DNA of 6,576 bases from an uncultured Oscillospiraceae bacterium (GCA_934527255.1 CAKTAM010000100.1:1-6576); one strand, 5' to 3'; shown: positions 1 to 5,938, numbered from the stretch's first letter. Notes: generated by a model not told the origin, from the letters alone. Made by a program: numbers and translations.

Positions 1-358
1 GCAGGCCGCATTCGGCTGCACTCAACCCGGCGGGCAGGATGGCTGCACGGTTGGCGGCGGTGGATGCGTCGGGGGCTGCCGGGGAGGACAGACCGTCCGG
101 CGCAGCGGCTGCGGCGGCAGGGAAAAGAGAAGACAGGTCGGCGGCAGGGGCGGACATCCGGCCTGTATCCGGAGGTACGGTTTGCTCCAAAACGCGCTCC
201 GGCTGTTCGGCTGCCGGGGCATCGGCAGCCGTTGGCACAGCGCGGCCGTCGGGCGGCGGCAGGCCCGGCCCGGCATGCGGGGCCGGGGCGGGGGCACGGT
301 CGGCATGCATCGGCTTGGCCGTGCCCGGCCTGGTACTGCTGTCGGCAGCCGCAGCAGC
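1..358 (-). other. Ala/Pro-rich, probably disordered linker within the TerB-N protein
   Basis: From residue 419 to the window edge (residue 537) the protein consists mostly of Ala, Pro, Gly, Asp and Ser, with short patches such as APAPAPHAGPG and FPAAAAAAPDG and few aromatic residues. It reads as an unstructured linker between the TerB-N part and a C-terminal domain beyond the window. Family members that carry TerB-N usually end in TerB-C, so TerB-C is the expected next domain; that is inference. Confidence 0.6.
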
Positions 359-1612
359 CCTTAATACAGTCGGCGGACAGCTGCCTCCCTCTTCGATGAT
401 CAGCTTGTCGCGCGTGGCGTCGGCCGCCTGCCGAATGCCCTCCAGCAGTGACAGATCCAGCGTCAGCTGCGGTACGGCGGCGCGGGCCTCCTCGGCCAGC
501 AGCGCGTCGATCTCCCGGTCGATCAGCTCCAGCAGAATGCGGGTGGTCTTGCCGGGCTGGATGGGCGGGCGCACCCCCAGCCGCTCGCGCATGCGCTGAT
601 CCACCGTTTTCAGAATACTGCCCAGCTCGCTGCAACGCCCGGGCTGCCGCAGCAGCCTCTCACAGCTCCAGATCCCGGCCTGACAGCGGTAACGGTGCAG
701 CGGGCCAAGCTCATAGGTGTAATCCGGGTAACGGCGCTGATCCCAGAAAACGGCCGAATCAAACATCTGGTAGGGGCCGGTGACGGTGCGGCCGAACAGC
801 CGCTCAAACAGGGTGCTTTTCCGGTGCTTGTGATAGTATTGGCTCAACCGCAGAAAGACGCCGCAGGCCACGCGGCGCACGCGCTGCGGCTGCTGCCGGT
901 ACAGGCGGCCGGTCTCCAGATGATAGGTGGAAAGTGCGGCCAGCGCCTCAAAAAGGGTTTCCGGCGTCTGGGCCTCCGGCTGGCGCAGCGCCTGCAGGGC
1001 GCTCTCATAGGCGGCGTCTGCAGCGTTTGCGGCATCGCTCAGCAGCGCCCGGTCAAGCCCGTAATAAACAACATAATCGCGCAGCCATTTTTTCAGATAG
1101 GGGTCGAGGTGCGCATCCAACGGGTGATAGGCCGCCCAGAAGGTCTGCAGCCGGGCAAAGCCGTCCTCCGGCGAGGCCACGCCGATCTGGTTGAGAAGCT
1201 CGTACACATAGACAAAGGCGAATGCCAGCGGGGCCTGCTCGACCTGCCCGCGGCGCACCCGGGTGCGCCAGGAAAAATAGCCCCGCAGCTGCTGCGCCGT
1301 CATGACCTGATAGGTGGGGTAAAAATGGGTGAAGCTTCCGCGGTATTCAAAATCCTCCTCAAAGTCGGCCATAAAGGCGCCCTGCTGACAGAACAGCCAG
1401 GCGGCGGAGTGCAGCCGGGCCTGCGGCTCCCTGGCCAGCAGGCGCATCTGCCGGTAACGCGCAGGCAGGGAAAAGCTCATCTGCGAGGCGCGCTGCAAAA
1501 TAGGCTCCTCCCGGTAGACGGTGCCATCGGCGGCAGCCCCGGCATCGCTGCCGGTGTCCAGCTTGTGCAGCGCCTTGCGCAGCACTTCCTGGATCAGCTC
1601 GTCCAGCTCCAA
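1..1612 (-). CDS. TerB N-terminal domain protein (5' part of gene, runs off the left edge)
   Basis: An uninterrupted minus-strand frame of 537 codons starts at TTG (1612-1610) and leaves the window without a stop. Residues about 40-250 match the TerB-N family as I know it: a Y-x-PTY motif at 98-101, then QLRGYFSWRTRVRRG at 108-122, a YVYELLNQIG helix at 135-144, and YLKKWLRDYVVYYGL at 172-186. Residues 278-320 (GPYQMFDSAVFW, then YRCQAGIWSCE) also resemble these proteins. Residues 383-408 (LTLDLSLLEGIR, then TRDKLIIEE) look like the segment before a TerB-C region. From residue 419 the chain becomes an Ala/Pro-rich linker. No signal peptide or membrane helix is seen, so it is probably cytoplasmic. 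TTG was chosen because AAAGGTGGTG lies 10 nt upstream, an extended -10 promoter precedes it, and a TAA closes the frame further upstream with no earlier start. Biochemical function is unknown; Ter-linked stress or phage response is a family-level guess. Confidence 0.85.
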   Translation of the reverse strand, partial: MELDELIQEVLRKALHKLDTGSDAGAAADGTVYREEPILQRASQMSFSLPARYRQMRLLAREPQARLHSAAWLFCQQGAFMADFEEDFEYRGSFTHFYPTYQVMTAQQLRGYFSWRTRVRRGQVEQAPLAFAFVYVYELLNQIGVASPEDGFARLQTFWAAYHPLDAHLDPYLKKWLRDYVVYYGLDRALLSDAANAADAAYESALQALRQPEAQTPETLFEALAALSTYHLETGRLYRQQPQRVRRVACGVFLRLSQYYHKHRKSTLFERLFGRTVTGPYQMFDSAVFWDQRRYPDYTYELGPLHRYRCQAGIWSCERLLRQPGRCSELGSILKTVDQRMRERLGVRPPIQPGKTTRILLELIDREIDALLAEEARAAVPQLTLDLSLLEGIRQAADATRDKLIIEEGGSCPPTVLRAAAAADSSTRPGTAKPMHADRAPAPAPHAGPGLPPPDGRAVPTAADAPAAEQPERVLEQTVPPDTGRMSAPAADLSSLFPAAAAAAPDGLSSPAAPDASTAANRAAILPAGLSAAECGL

Positions 1613-1620
1613 GCTGCATT

Positions 1621-1632
1621 CACCACCTTTCG
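1621..1632 (-). promoter_or_regulatory. Ribosome binding site that fixes the TTG start of the TerB-N gene
   Basis: On the minus strand this reads CGAAAGGTGGTG. Its AGGTGG core (1628-1623) lies 10 nt before the TTG at 1612. The nearby ATG at 1619-1617 is closer to the core but opens a different frame that stops at 1359 and shows no family resemblance. The site therefore supports the TTG. Confidence 0.7.
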
Positions 1633-1647
1633 TTGTTAATTGCTTTT

Positions 1648-1676
1648 ATTGTACCAGCATTTGCGGCCAATTTCAA
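1648..1676 (-). promoter_or_regulatory. Sigma-A promoter with extended -10 for the TerB-N gene
   Basis: Read on the minus strand, TTGAAA (1676-1671) is followed after exactly 17 nt by TACAAT (1653-1648), with TGG directly before the -10, which makes an extended -10 element. Transcription would start near 1641 and give a leader of about 30 nt that contains the ribosome binding site. Spacing and both hexamers are close to consensus. Confidence 0.8.
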
Positions 1677-1832
1677 TGTGCAGCCCGACTTTTTTTGCCG
1701 CCGCCGGGCGGCGCTCCCGCCCACCTGCCAGAGGTCCTTCCTCTCTGTGCGGTATTCTGCGCCGGGCACAGCGAAGGGCGCTTTGAACGGCCTGCCCGAC
1801 GGCCGGAAAACGGGGCTTTGCACGGCTTATGC

Positions 1833-1861
1833 TTGCAACCGGGCGGAGAAAATGGTATACT
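1833..1861 (+). promoter_or_regulatory. Sigma-A promoter with extended -10 for the rhamnose operon
   Basis: TTGCAA (1833-1838) and TATACT (1856-1861) are 17 nt apart, and TGG at 1853-1855 makes an extended -10. The expected start is near 1868, inside a run of seven A's, and gives a leader of about 50 nt before the glycosyltransferase. No comparably good promoter was seen in the gaps further down the operon, so this one probably drives all four genes. Confidence 0.85.
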
Positions 1862-1862
1862 G

Positions 1863-1888
1863 AAAAAAACGACCGGCCGTGCCGGTCG
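1863..1888 (-). terminator. Minus-strand intrinsic terminator; also a 5'-end hairpin of the operon mRNA
   Basis: CGACCGGC (1870-1877) and GCCGGTCG (1881-1888) form a perfect 8-bp stem with a 3-nt loop. On the minus strand the stem is followed by seven T's (1869-1863), the layout of an intrinsic terminator for transcription coming from inside the operon. On the plus strand the same stem begins about two bases after the predicted start site, so it could cap and stabilise the operon mRNA. The structure is visible in the sequence; which role matters is inference. Confidence 0.6.
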
Positions 1889-1917
1889 GCATTTGGGAAG
1901 GATAAGGAACAAAACTC

Positions 1918-2745
1918 ATGGCGGAGTATACCGTCAGCGCCAGCATGGTGCTGTACAATGGCTTTGAAGAGGCCGAAAGCTGCATTGATTCGGTGCTGGA
2001 AAAAACCGTCGGCGTGCCGCTGCAGCTGTACCTGATCGACAACGCCTCGCCGGACGGCTCCGGCGCGCGGCTGCGGCAGCGGTTTGGCCAGCGGGCCACG
2101 GTACTGTGCAACACACGCAATCTGGGCTTCGGCAAGGGGCACAACGCCTGCCTGCCGCTGCTGAACAGCCGGTATCATGCCGTTATCAATCCGGATATCA
2201 CCCTGCAGGAGGATACGCTGGCGGTGCTGTGCCGCTATCTGGACGAGCACCCGGATGTGGTGATGGTCACCCCGCAGCTGCGCTTTCCGGACGGCCGCAT
2301 TCAGCAGATCGCCAAGCGGACGCCCAACGTGCTGGCGCTGGCGGCCCGTCAGCTGAATATCCCCTGCCTGAAAAAGTATGAAAACTATTACCTGATGCTG
2401 GACAGGGATCTTTCCCTCCCGCAGGATATCCAGTTTTGCAGCGGCTGCTTTTTTGTCATCCGCACCGAGGTGCTGCAGGCCATCGGCGGGTTTGACCCGG
2501 CCTATTTCATGTATGTGGAGGATGCCGACATCACCCGCTGCGCACTGGGACACGGCCGGGTGGTCTATCTGCCGCAGACCTTTGTTTACCACAGCTGGCA
2601 CAGGGCCACACGGCGCAGTCTGCGGGCGTTCTGTCAGCAGCTGCGCAGCATGCTGCGCTATTTCGGCAAGTGGGGCTTCTGCTTCGGGTTTGGCAAAACG
2701 GCGGGGCAGTATGCGCCGCCCGCGCCGCAGCGCCCGACGGAATAA
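1918..2745 (+). CDS. GT2-family glycosyltransferase, rhamnosyltransferase-like
   Basis: This 275-residue GT-A fold enzyme probably transfers a sugar, most likely L-rhamnose from dTDP-L-rhamnose, to a lipid-linked or cell-surface glycan at the inner face of the membrane. It begins with a beta strand ending in VLYN (11-14), then DNASPDGSG (41-49) for nucleotide binding, NLGFGKGHN (68-76), and NPD (91-93), which stands in for the metal-binding DxD. SGCFFVIR (175-182), GGFDPAYFMY (190-199) and EDAD (201-204) follow, the last holding the likely catalytic acidic residues. The C-terminal part (SWHRATRRSLRAF, SMLRYFGKWG) resembles WbbL-type rhamnosyltransferases. No transmembrane segment is evident. 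The ATG has TAAGGAA 8 nt upstream. It is first in the operon, ahead of rfbA, which supports rhamnose as donor. The acceptor cannot be told from the sequence, and another 6-deoxysugar donor is possible. Confidence 0.88.
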   Translation: MAEYTVSASMVLYNGFEEAESCIDSVLEKTVGVPLQLYLIDNASPDGSGARLRQRFGQRATVLCNTRNLGFGKGHNACLPLLNSRYHAVINPDITLQEDTLAVLCRYLDEHPDVVMVTPQLRFPDGRIQQIAKRTPNVLALAARQLNIPCLKKYENYYLMLDRDLSLPQDIQFCSGCFFVIRTEVLQAIGGFDPAYFMYVEDADITRCALGHGRVVYLPQTFVYHSWHRATRRSLRAFCQQLRSMLRYFGKWGFCFGFGKTAGQYAPPAPQRPTE

Positions 2746-2751
2746 CGGCAT

Positions 2752-2774
2752 CGGCCGCCGGGGGCGGCCGTTTT
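2752..2774 (+). terminator. Terminator-like hairpin between the glycosyltransferase gene and rfbA
   Basis: CGGCCGCC (2752-2759) and GGCGGCCG (2763-2770) pair perfectly around a 3-nt loop and are followed by only four T's. It begins six bases after the stop codon at 2743-2745. The short T tract suggests partial termination or a processing or stability element. Full termination is unlikely because rfbA has no obvious promoter of its own. Confidence 0.5.
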
Positions 2775-2840
2775 GAAAAAGGCAAAAGGAAAAGACCGCG
2801 GCCGCCCGGCTGCGGCAGCCCAAAAGGAAGGGAATGCGTT

Positions 2841-3728
2841 ATGAAAGGTATCATTCTGGCCGGCGGCGCCGGCACCCGTCTGTATCCGCTGACCATGGTC
2901 ACATCAAAGCAGCTGCTGCCGGTGTATGACAAGCCGATGATCTATTATCCGCTGTCTACCCTGATGCTGGCGGGCATCCGCGACATTCTCATCATCTCCA
3001 CCCCGGAGGATACCCCCCGCTTTGAGCATCTGCTGGGCGACGGCAGCACCTATGGGGTGCATCTGTCGTACAAGGTGCAGCCGTCGCCGGACGGTTTGGC
3101 CCAGGCGTTTCTGCTGGGGGAGGATTTCATCGGAAACGATTGCTGCGCCATGGTGCTGGGTGACAACATCTTTTACGGCAACGGCTTCTCGCGCCTGCTG
3201 CGCAAGGCCGTGGAGGATGCCGAAAACGGCGGCCGCGCCACGGTGTTCGGCTATTATGTCAACGATCCGCAGCGCTTTGGCATCGTCGAGTTCGACGATG
3301 CGGGCAAGGTGGTCTCCATTGAGGAAAAACCGGCGCAGCCCAAAAGCAATTATGCCGTGACCGGCCTGTATTTTTATGATAACCGGGTGGTTTCGCTGGC
3401 AAAGCAGGTGCGCCCCAGCGCCCGCGGCGAGCTGGAGATCACCACCCTGAACGCCATGTATCTGGAGCGCGGCGACCTGGATGTGCAGCTGTTGGGCCGG
3501 GGCTTTGCCTGGCTGGATACCGGCACCATGGACAGCCTGGTGGAGGCGGCCGATTTTGTGCAGATGATCGAAAAGCGGCAGGGCATCAAAATTTCCGCCC
3601 CGGAGGAGATCGCCTACAAAAACGGCTGGATCACCCGCGAGCGCCTGCTGGAAAGCGCCGAGCGCTATGGCAAAAGCCCGTATGGGCAGCATCTCAAGTG
3701 CGTGGCGGACGGAAAAATTCGCTATTGA
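2841..3728 (+). CDS. rfbA: Glucose-1-phosphate thymidylyltransferase
   Basis: RfbA (RmlA) joins glucose-1-phosphate and dTTP to give dTDP-glucose and pyrophosphate, the first and usually feedback-controlled step of dTDP-L-rhamnose synthesis in the cytoplasm. The 295 residues match the usual family length of about 290. The nucleotide-binding signature GGAGTRLYPLT is at 8-18, followed by SKQLLPVYDKPMIYYPLS (22-39, with Lys23), the metal-binding LGDNIFYG (106-113, Asp108), RFGIVEFD (145-152), EEKP (161-164), the sugar-binding GELEITTLN (196-204) and WLDTGT (224-229, Asp226). Every expected motif is present and the gene looks intact. The ATG at 2841 was chosen because MKGIILAGG is the normal N-terminus and AAGGAAGGG lies just upstream. 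The same frame opens earlier, at 2670, but those codons overlap the end of the glycosyltransferase gene and match nothing. A 95-base gap with a hairpin separates it from the upstream gene. Confidence 0.97.
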   Translation: MKGIILAGGAGTRLYPLTMVTSKQLLPVYDKPMIYYPLSTLMLAGIRDILIISTPEDTPRFEHLLGDGSTYGVHLSYKVQPSPDGLAQAFLLGEDFIGNDCCAMVLGDNIFYGNGFSRLLRKAVEDAENGGRATVFGYYVNDPQRFGIVEFDDAGKVVSIEEKPAQPKSNYAVTGLYFYDNRVVSLAKQVRPSARGELEITTLNAMYLERGDLDVQLLGRGFAWLDTGTMDSLVEAADFVQMIEKRQGIKISAPEEIAYKNGWITRERLLESAERYGKSPYGQHLKCVADGKIRY

Positions 3729-3777
3729 AAAAACGGGGCGCGGCCCGTGCCCATTGGAACGGCGGCGCGCTGCCAGG

Positions 3778-3797
3778 CGGCCGCCGCAGGGCGGCCG
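3778..3797 (+). repeat. Hairpin between rfbA and rfbD with the same arms as the one before rfbA
   Basis: CGGCCGCC (3778-3785) and GGCGGCCG (3790-3797) form an 8-bp stem with a GCAG loop. The arms are base-for-base those of the hairpin at 2752-2770. No T tract follows, so it is not an intrinsic terminator. It ends eight bases before the rfbD ribosome binding site, where it could affect mRNA stability or translation. The octamer is also common inside the genes here, so chance re-use is possible. Confidence 0.4.
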
Positions 3798-3805
3798 AAC
3801 CATTT

Positions 3806-3813
3806 AAAGGAGG
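3806..3813 (+). promoter_or_regulatory. Ribosome binding site deciding the TTG start of rfbD
   Basis: AAAGGAGG is a near-perfect anti-16S match. The ATG at 3814 touches it and is too close to be used, whereas the in-frame TTG at 3823 stands 9 nt away, the normal distance. It also yields the expected N-terminus of the family. Confidence 0.85.
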
Positions 3814-3822
3814 ATGCAGACC

Positions 3823-4725
3823 TTGAAGATTCTGATTACCGGCGCATGCGGCCAGTTGGGCAGCGAGCTGCGCGCCACACTGGCGGCGGGCGAGGGCGAG
3901 CTGGGCTGTGTGCCGCAGGCGCTGCAGGGCGCGCAGGTCATCGGCACCGACCTTGCGGCGGCGCCGGGCGTGGAAGCGCTGGATATTACCGACCGCGGCC
4001 AGGTGATGGCCTTTCTGCAGCGCTGCCGCCCGGATGTGGTCATCAACTGTGCGGCATATACCAACGTCAACGGCTGCGAAAGCAACCGGCAGGCGGCGTT
4101 TGCTGCCAATGCGCTTGGCCCGCGCAATCTGGCCATGGCCTGCGAAGCGCTGGGCGCGCGGCTGGTGCACGTTTCCACCGACTATGTTTTTCCCGGCGTG
4201 GGCGATGTTCCGCTGTGCGAATATGACCGGCCCGCCCCGGTGTCGGTATACGGCAAGACCAAGCTGGCGGGCGAGCAGTATGTGCAGCAGTTCTGCAGCC
4301 GCTGGTTTATTGTGCGCACGGCGTGGCTGTACGGCTATGTGGGCAACAATTTTGTCAAGACCATTCTGCGGCTGGCCAAGGAACGCGGCGCGGTAAAGGT
4401 GGTCAGCGATCAGCTGGGCAACCCGACCCACTGCGCCGATCTGGCATGGCACATTCTGCAGCTGTGCGTCACGGAGGAATACGGGCTGTACCACTGCACC
4501 GGCGAGGGCGTCTGCAGCTGGTATGAGTTTGCCTGCGAGATCGTCCGGTTGGGCGGTGTGCAGGCGACAGTCACCCCCTGCACCACGGAGGAATACCCCA
4601 CGCCTGCCAGACGGCCCGCATGGTCGGCGCTGGAAAACATGGCGCTGGCGGCCACGGTGGGCAACCGCGCCCGCCCGTGGAAGCAGGCGCTGGCATCGTT
4701 TTTTGAGCACTGGGACGGTCAGTAA
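3823..4725 (+). CDS. rfbD: dTDP-4-dehydrorhamnose reductase
   Basis: RfbD (RmlD) uses NAD(P)H to reduce dTDP-4-keto-L-rhamnose to dTDP-L-rhamnose, the last step of the pathway. It is a 300-residue extended short-chain dehydrogenase. The N-terminus KILITGACGQLGSEL carries the Rossmann GxxGxxG (Gly7, Gly10, Gly13). DVVINCAAYT is at 71-80, HVSTDYVFPG (116-125) contains the catalytic Ser/Thr region, and YGKTK (143-147) is the YxxxK pair. Further family blocks are WFIVRTAWLYG (161-171), NNFVKTILRLAKERGA (175-190), SDQLGNPT (195-202), and YPTPARRPAWS (258-268) in the substrate-binding part. Length and motifs are normal. The TTG start is chosen on ribosome-site spacing and family alignment; starting at the ATG at 3814 would add only three residues. 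It lies 94 bases after rfbA. Its substrate comes from RfbC, which is not encoded in this window. Confidence 0.95.
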   Translation: MKILITGACGQLGSELRATLAAGEGELGCVPQALQGAQVIGTDLAAAPGVEALDITDRGQVMAFLQRCRPDVVINCAAYTNVNGCESNRQAAFAANALGPRNLAMACEALGARLVHVSTDYVFPGVGDVPLCEYDRPAPVSVYGKTKLAGEQYVQQFCSRWFIVRTAWLYGYVGNNFVKTILRLAKERGAVKVVSDQLGNPTHCADLAWHILQLCVTEEYGLYHCTGEGVCSWYEFACEIVRLGGVQATVTPCTTEEYPTPARRPAWSALENMALAATVGNRARPWKQALASFFEHWDGQ

Positions 4726-4764
4726 GCGGCGGCTTTTCCCGGCGCGCGTTGGCACGGCCTGACA

Positions 4765-4813
4765 AAGGGCCCGCCGTTTTCGGCGGCCTTGCCGGGGGCG
4801 GCAGCCACCCGGC
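4765..4813 (+). repeat. Two tandem stem-loops between rfbD and rfbB
   Basis: The first stem pairs CCGCCG (4771-4776) with CGGCGG (4781-4786) around TTTT; past a 2-nt bulge it extends by AAGG (4765-4768) with CCTT (4787-4790). The second follows at once and pairs GCCGGG (4791-4796) with CCCGGC (4808-4813) over an 11-nt loop. Neither is followed by a T run, so neither is a normal terminator. They sit just upstream of the rfbB ribosome binding site AAGGAG (4825-4830). Confidence 0.45.
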
Positions 4814-4837
4814 AGTAAAACAAAAAGGAGCGTTTGC

Positions 4838-5896
4838 ATGAAAACCTATCTTATCACCGGCTGCGCAGGGTTCATCGGCTCGAACTTTGTGTACTACATG
4901 TTGAAAAAACACGAAAATATCCGACTGGTCAACCTGGATAAGCTGACCTACGCCGGAAACCTGGAAAACCTGAAGGGTGTGGAGGATGACCCCCGCCACA
5001 TTTTCGTGCAGGGCGACATCTGCGACAAGGCATTGGTCAGCGGCCTGTTTGCCAAATACGATTTTGATTATGTCATCAACTTTGCGGCGGAAAGCCATGT
5101 AGACCGCAGCATTGCCCACCCCGAAATTTTTGTGCAGACCAATGTCATGGGTACCGTCAACCTGCTGCAGTGCGCCAAGGAGGCCTGGCAGCAGGACGGC
5201 CGCTGGCTGCCGGGAAAAAAGTACCTGCAGGTTTCCACCGACGAGGTGTATGGGGCGCTTGGCCCTACGGGCTATTTTACCGAGACCACGCCGCTGTGCC
5301 CGCACAGCCCCTATTCGGCCTCCAAAACCAGCGCGGATCTGTTTGTCATGGCCTATCATGATACCTACGGCCTGCCGGTCAACATCACGCGCTGCTCCAA
5401 CAACTACGGTCCTTATCAGTTCCCGGAAAAGCTGATCCCGCTGATGATCAACAACGTGCGCCGTCACAAAACGCTGCCGGTGTACGGCGACGGCATGCAG
5501 GTGCGCGACTGGCTGTATGTCGAGGATCACTGCAAGGCCATTGATATGGTGGCCGAGGGCGGCCGCGACGGCGAGGTGTATAACATTGGCGGCCACAACG
5601 AGCGCCCGAACATTTTCATTGTCAAGACCATCATCGAGCAGCTGCACGACCGCCTGAAGGACGACGCCATCAGCGAAGAGCTGATCTGCCATGTGGCCGA
5701 CCGTCTGGGGCATGACCGCCGTTACGGTATCGACCCGGCCAAGATCAAGGCAGAGCTGGGCTGGTACCCCGAAACCACGTTTGAGGTGGGCATTGTCAAG
5801 ACCATCGACTGGTATCTGGCCAACGAGGAATGGATGAATCGCATTACCAGCGGGGATTATCAGAAGTATTACGACGAGATGTATAAAAACAAATGA
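4838..5896 (+). CDS. rfbB: dTDP-glucose 4,6-dehydratase
   Basis: RfbB (RmlB) converts dTDP-glucose to dTDP-4-keto-6-deoxyglucose with tightly bound NAD, the second step of the rhamnose pathway. The 352 residues fit the family. The NAD-binding GxxGxxG lies in TGCAGFIGSNF (7-17; Gly8, Gly11, Gly14). NLDKLTYAGNLENL (32-45), NFAAESHVDRSI (81-92) and QTNVMGT (100-106) are standard blocks. STDEVYG (133-139) carries the catalytic Thr134-Asp135-Glu136, and YSASK (159-163) supplies the Tyr159/Lys163 pair. TRCSNNYGPYQFPEKLIP (184-201), RDWLYVEDH (223-231) and YNIGG (248-252) complete the substrate site. The ATG has AAGGAG seven bases upstream and MKTYLITGCAG is the usual N-terminus. It is the last gene of the cluster, followed by a hairpin and a strong terminator. 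The open frame on the opposite strand is a coding shadow. Confidence 0.97.
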   Translation: MKTYLITGCAGFIGSNFVYYMLKKHENIRLVNLDKLTYAGNLENLKGVEDDPRHIFVQGDICDKALVSGLFAKYDFDYVINFAAESHVDRSIAHPEIFVQTNVMGTVNLLQCAKEAWQQDGRWLPGKKYLQVSTDEVYGALGPTGYFTETTPLCPHSPYSASKTSADLFVMAYHDTYGLPVNITRCSNNYGPYQFPEKLIPLMINNVRRHKTLPVYGDGMQVRDWLYVEDHCKAIDMVAEGGRDGEVYNIGGHNERPNIFIVKTIIEQLHDRLKDDAISEELICHVADRLGHDRRYGIDPAKIKAELGWYPETTFEVGIVKTIDWYLANEEWMNRITSGDYQKYYDEMYKNK

Positions 5897-5902
5897 CCTT
5901 TT

Positions 5903-5931
5903 GCCTGCACGGGAGACCCGACCGGGCAGGC
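5903..5931 (+). repeat. Stem-loop just after rfbB, ahead of the terminator
   Basis: GCCTGC (5903-5908) pairs with GCAGGC (5926-5931), and inside it CGGG (5910-5913) can pair with CCCG (5917-5920). No T tract follows. It begins seven bases after the rfbB stop and could form a second 3'-end structure protecting the transcript. Confidence 0.4.
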
Positions 5932-5938
5932 AGCCAGC

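Larger units (their letters stand above)
1613..1917. other. Divergent intergenic control region
   Basis: This 305-base gap separates two head-to-head genes. It contains the two outward-facing promoters, the TerB-N ribosome binding site, a stem-loop at the start of the plus-strand transcript, and the binding site for the first operon gene (TAAGGAA, 1903-1909). The middle, 1677-1832, shows only minor inverted repeats: GCCGCC/GGCGGC at 1697-1712 and AGAGG/CCTCT at 1730-1744. Neither is followed by a T run in its own reading direction. I see no small gene or RNA in it and cannot name an operator. Confidence 0.7.

Noticed and set aside
39..599. Plus-strand frame of 186 codons opposite the TerB-N linker
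   Set aside because: The Ala/Ser/Arg-rich translation is the complement of a low-complexity Ala/Pro linker and shows no ribosome site or motif.
695..1639. Plus-strand open frame of 314 codons opposite the TerB-N gene
   Set aside because: It lies antisense to a frame with clear TerB-N motifs, a promoter and a ribosome site. The plus-strand reading has none of these.
1690..1713. T-run next to a GCCGCC/GGCGGC stem in the divergent region
   Set aside because: The seven T's lie on the 5' side of the stem on the plus strand and become A's on the 3' side on the minus strand, so it is not an intrinsic terminator in either direction.
1636..2823. Minus-strand open frame of 395 codons opposite the glycosyltransferase
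   Set aside because: It is a shadow of the GT2 gene, and it spans both promoters and the minus-strand terminator hairpin. Its translation shows no family motif.
2670..2840. N-terminal extension of RfbA by 57 codons
   Set aside because: It overlaps the end of the glycosyltransferase gene, has no family similarity, and the standard RfbA N-terminus with a ribosome site starts at 2841.
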